From Pseudomonas iranensis (GTDB taxonomy: Bacteria; Pseudomonadota; Gammaproteobacteria; Pseudomonadales; Pseudomonadaceae), in the NCBI RefSeq assembly GCF_014268585.2, contig NZ_CP077092.1, positions 4,935,501 to 4,999,500 of the forward strand: DNA of 64,000 nt, given 5' to 3'. Each line of letters begins with the position of its first letter. The first letter of the stretch is position 1. Under the pieces are notes generated by a model. That model had not been told where the DNA came from. It was given only the letters and a program-made list of their open reading frames with translations, and made no database searches. This document shows, in pieces, positions 63,740 to 64,000 of the stretch. The translations under genes and the position numbers were made by a program.

Positions 63740-64000
63740 CTACCTCTTGCGTAATACGTAAACTCGCCACATCGCATAGAGCGGTATGAAGTCCAGTTGT
63801 TCCTGAATGCGGAAACCCGCCTGTTCAAATTCTTTCTCGATCGTCGCCGCCGGAATCAGAAATCGATTCTGGTAGTCATGGCTCGGTCGATCCCGCTCGG
63901 CGCGCTTGCGCTTCCAGGCCTTGAAATTGCCGTCAACCCACAACGAAACAATCACGCTGTCACGGGTCACCCGCTCGAACTCGCGCAGGATCACCCGGCG
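63740..64000 (-). CDS. Class I SAM-dependent methyltransferase, C-terminal part
   Basis: A frame ending in TAG at 63740 is open to the right edge; 86 residues are visible. It reads ILREFERVTRDSVIVSLWVD, then FLIPAATIEKEFEQAGFRIQ and FIPLYAMWRVYVLRK, the late strands and last helix of a class I methyltransferase (a small-molecule type, EFEQAGFRI being the usual final unit). The SAM-binding motif is outside the window. It lies directly upstream of inaA. Substrate unknown. Confidence 0.75.
   Translation of the reverse strand, partial: RRVILREFERVTRDSVIVSLWVDGNFKAWKRKRAERDRPSHDYQNRFLIPAATIEKEFEQAGFRIQEQLDFIPLYAMWRVYVLRKR

Overview
This window is chromosome of a Pseudomonas of the P. fluorescens lineage. 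Evidence: gene orders that match what I recall of the P. aeruginosa and P. putida genomes (pykA / enoyl-CoA hydratase / ferredoxin reductase / SadC-type cyclase / fumA; argP / argO / sodB / bifA / imelysin cluster / mexVW / inaA; dctB-dctD-kgtP; pobR/pobA), high G+C with GC-rich third positions, and many copies of the short inverted REP/REPIN-type repeats typical of this group. I see no rRNA, tRNA, CRISPR array, transposase or prophage gene.

Region 1 (1-9980) is accessory. It is a leftward operon for an insecticidal Tc toxin complex: two signal-less immunoglobulin-repeat proteins (9885-6697, 6641-5766), the N-terminal half of a split TcA (5599-1943) ending in two Ig-like modules, and the start of the C-terminal TcA half (1902 to beyond the left edge). 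Region 2 (10334-18462) is core: a DUF6124-like protein, a PilZ protein, a small lipoprotein, pyruvate kinase, enoyl-CoA hydratase, a 2Fe-2S reductase, a membrane diguanylate cyclase and class I fumarase. Region 3 (18520-25775) holds the other Tc genes, TcB and TcC, overlapping by ATGA. The TcC C-terminal effector is unrecognised and lower in G+C. So the Tc locus is split in two by about 8.6 kb of housekeeping genes. A CTGT-N8-ACAG palindrome resembling a lux box lies upstream of all three Tc transcription units (5691, 9961, 18520) and may tie the halves together as one regulon.

Region 4 (25852-33343) carries a C4-dicarboxylate / 2-oxoglutarate two-component system, its MFS permease with a canonical sigma-54 promoter, a flavin-reductase-like protein, two small proteins and an AraC regulator. 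Region 5 (33591-44847) is catabolic and regulatory: an aldehyde dehydrogenase plus a ThDP decarboxylase resembling 2-ketoarginine decarboxylase with a divergent LysR regulator, an NAD(P)-binding protein, a variant metallo-beta-lactamase-fold protein with a divergent LysR regulator, pobR/pobA, and a drug exporter.

Region 6 (44979-64000) is core: a periplasmic Cache protein, a coiled-coil membrane protein, an extended SDR, argP/argO, sodB, the c-di-GMP phosphodiesterase bifA, a four-gene imelysin / di-heme / DUF1513 cluster with a Fur-box-like palindrome in front, a MexVW-like RND pump, a small secreted protein, inaA, and the end of a methyltransferase cut by the right edge. The window thus contains both a SadC-type cyclase and a BifA-type phosphodiesterase, opposing enzymes of surface-behaviour control.
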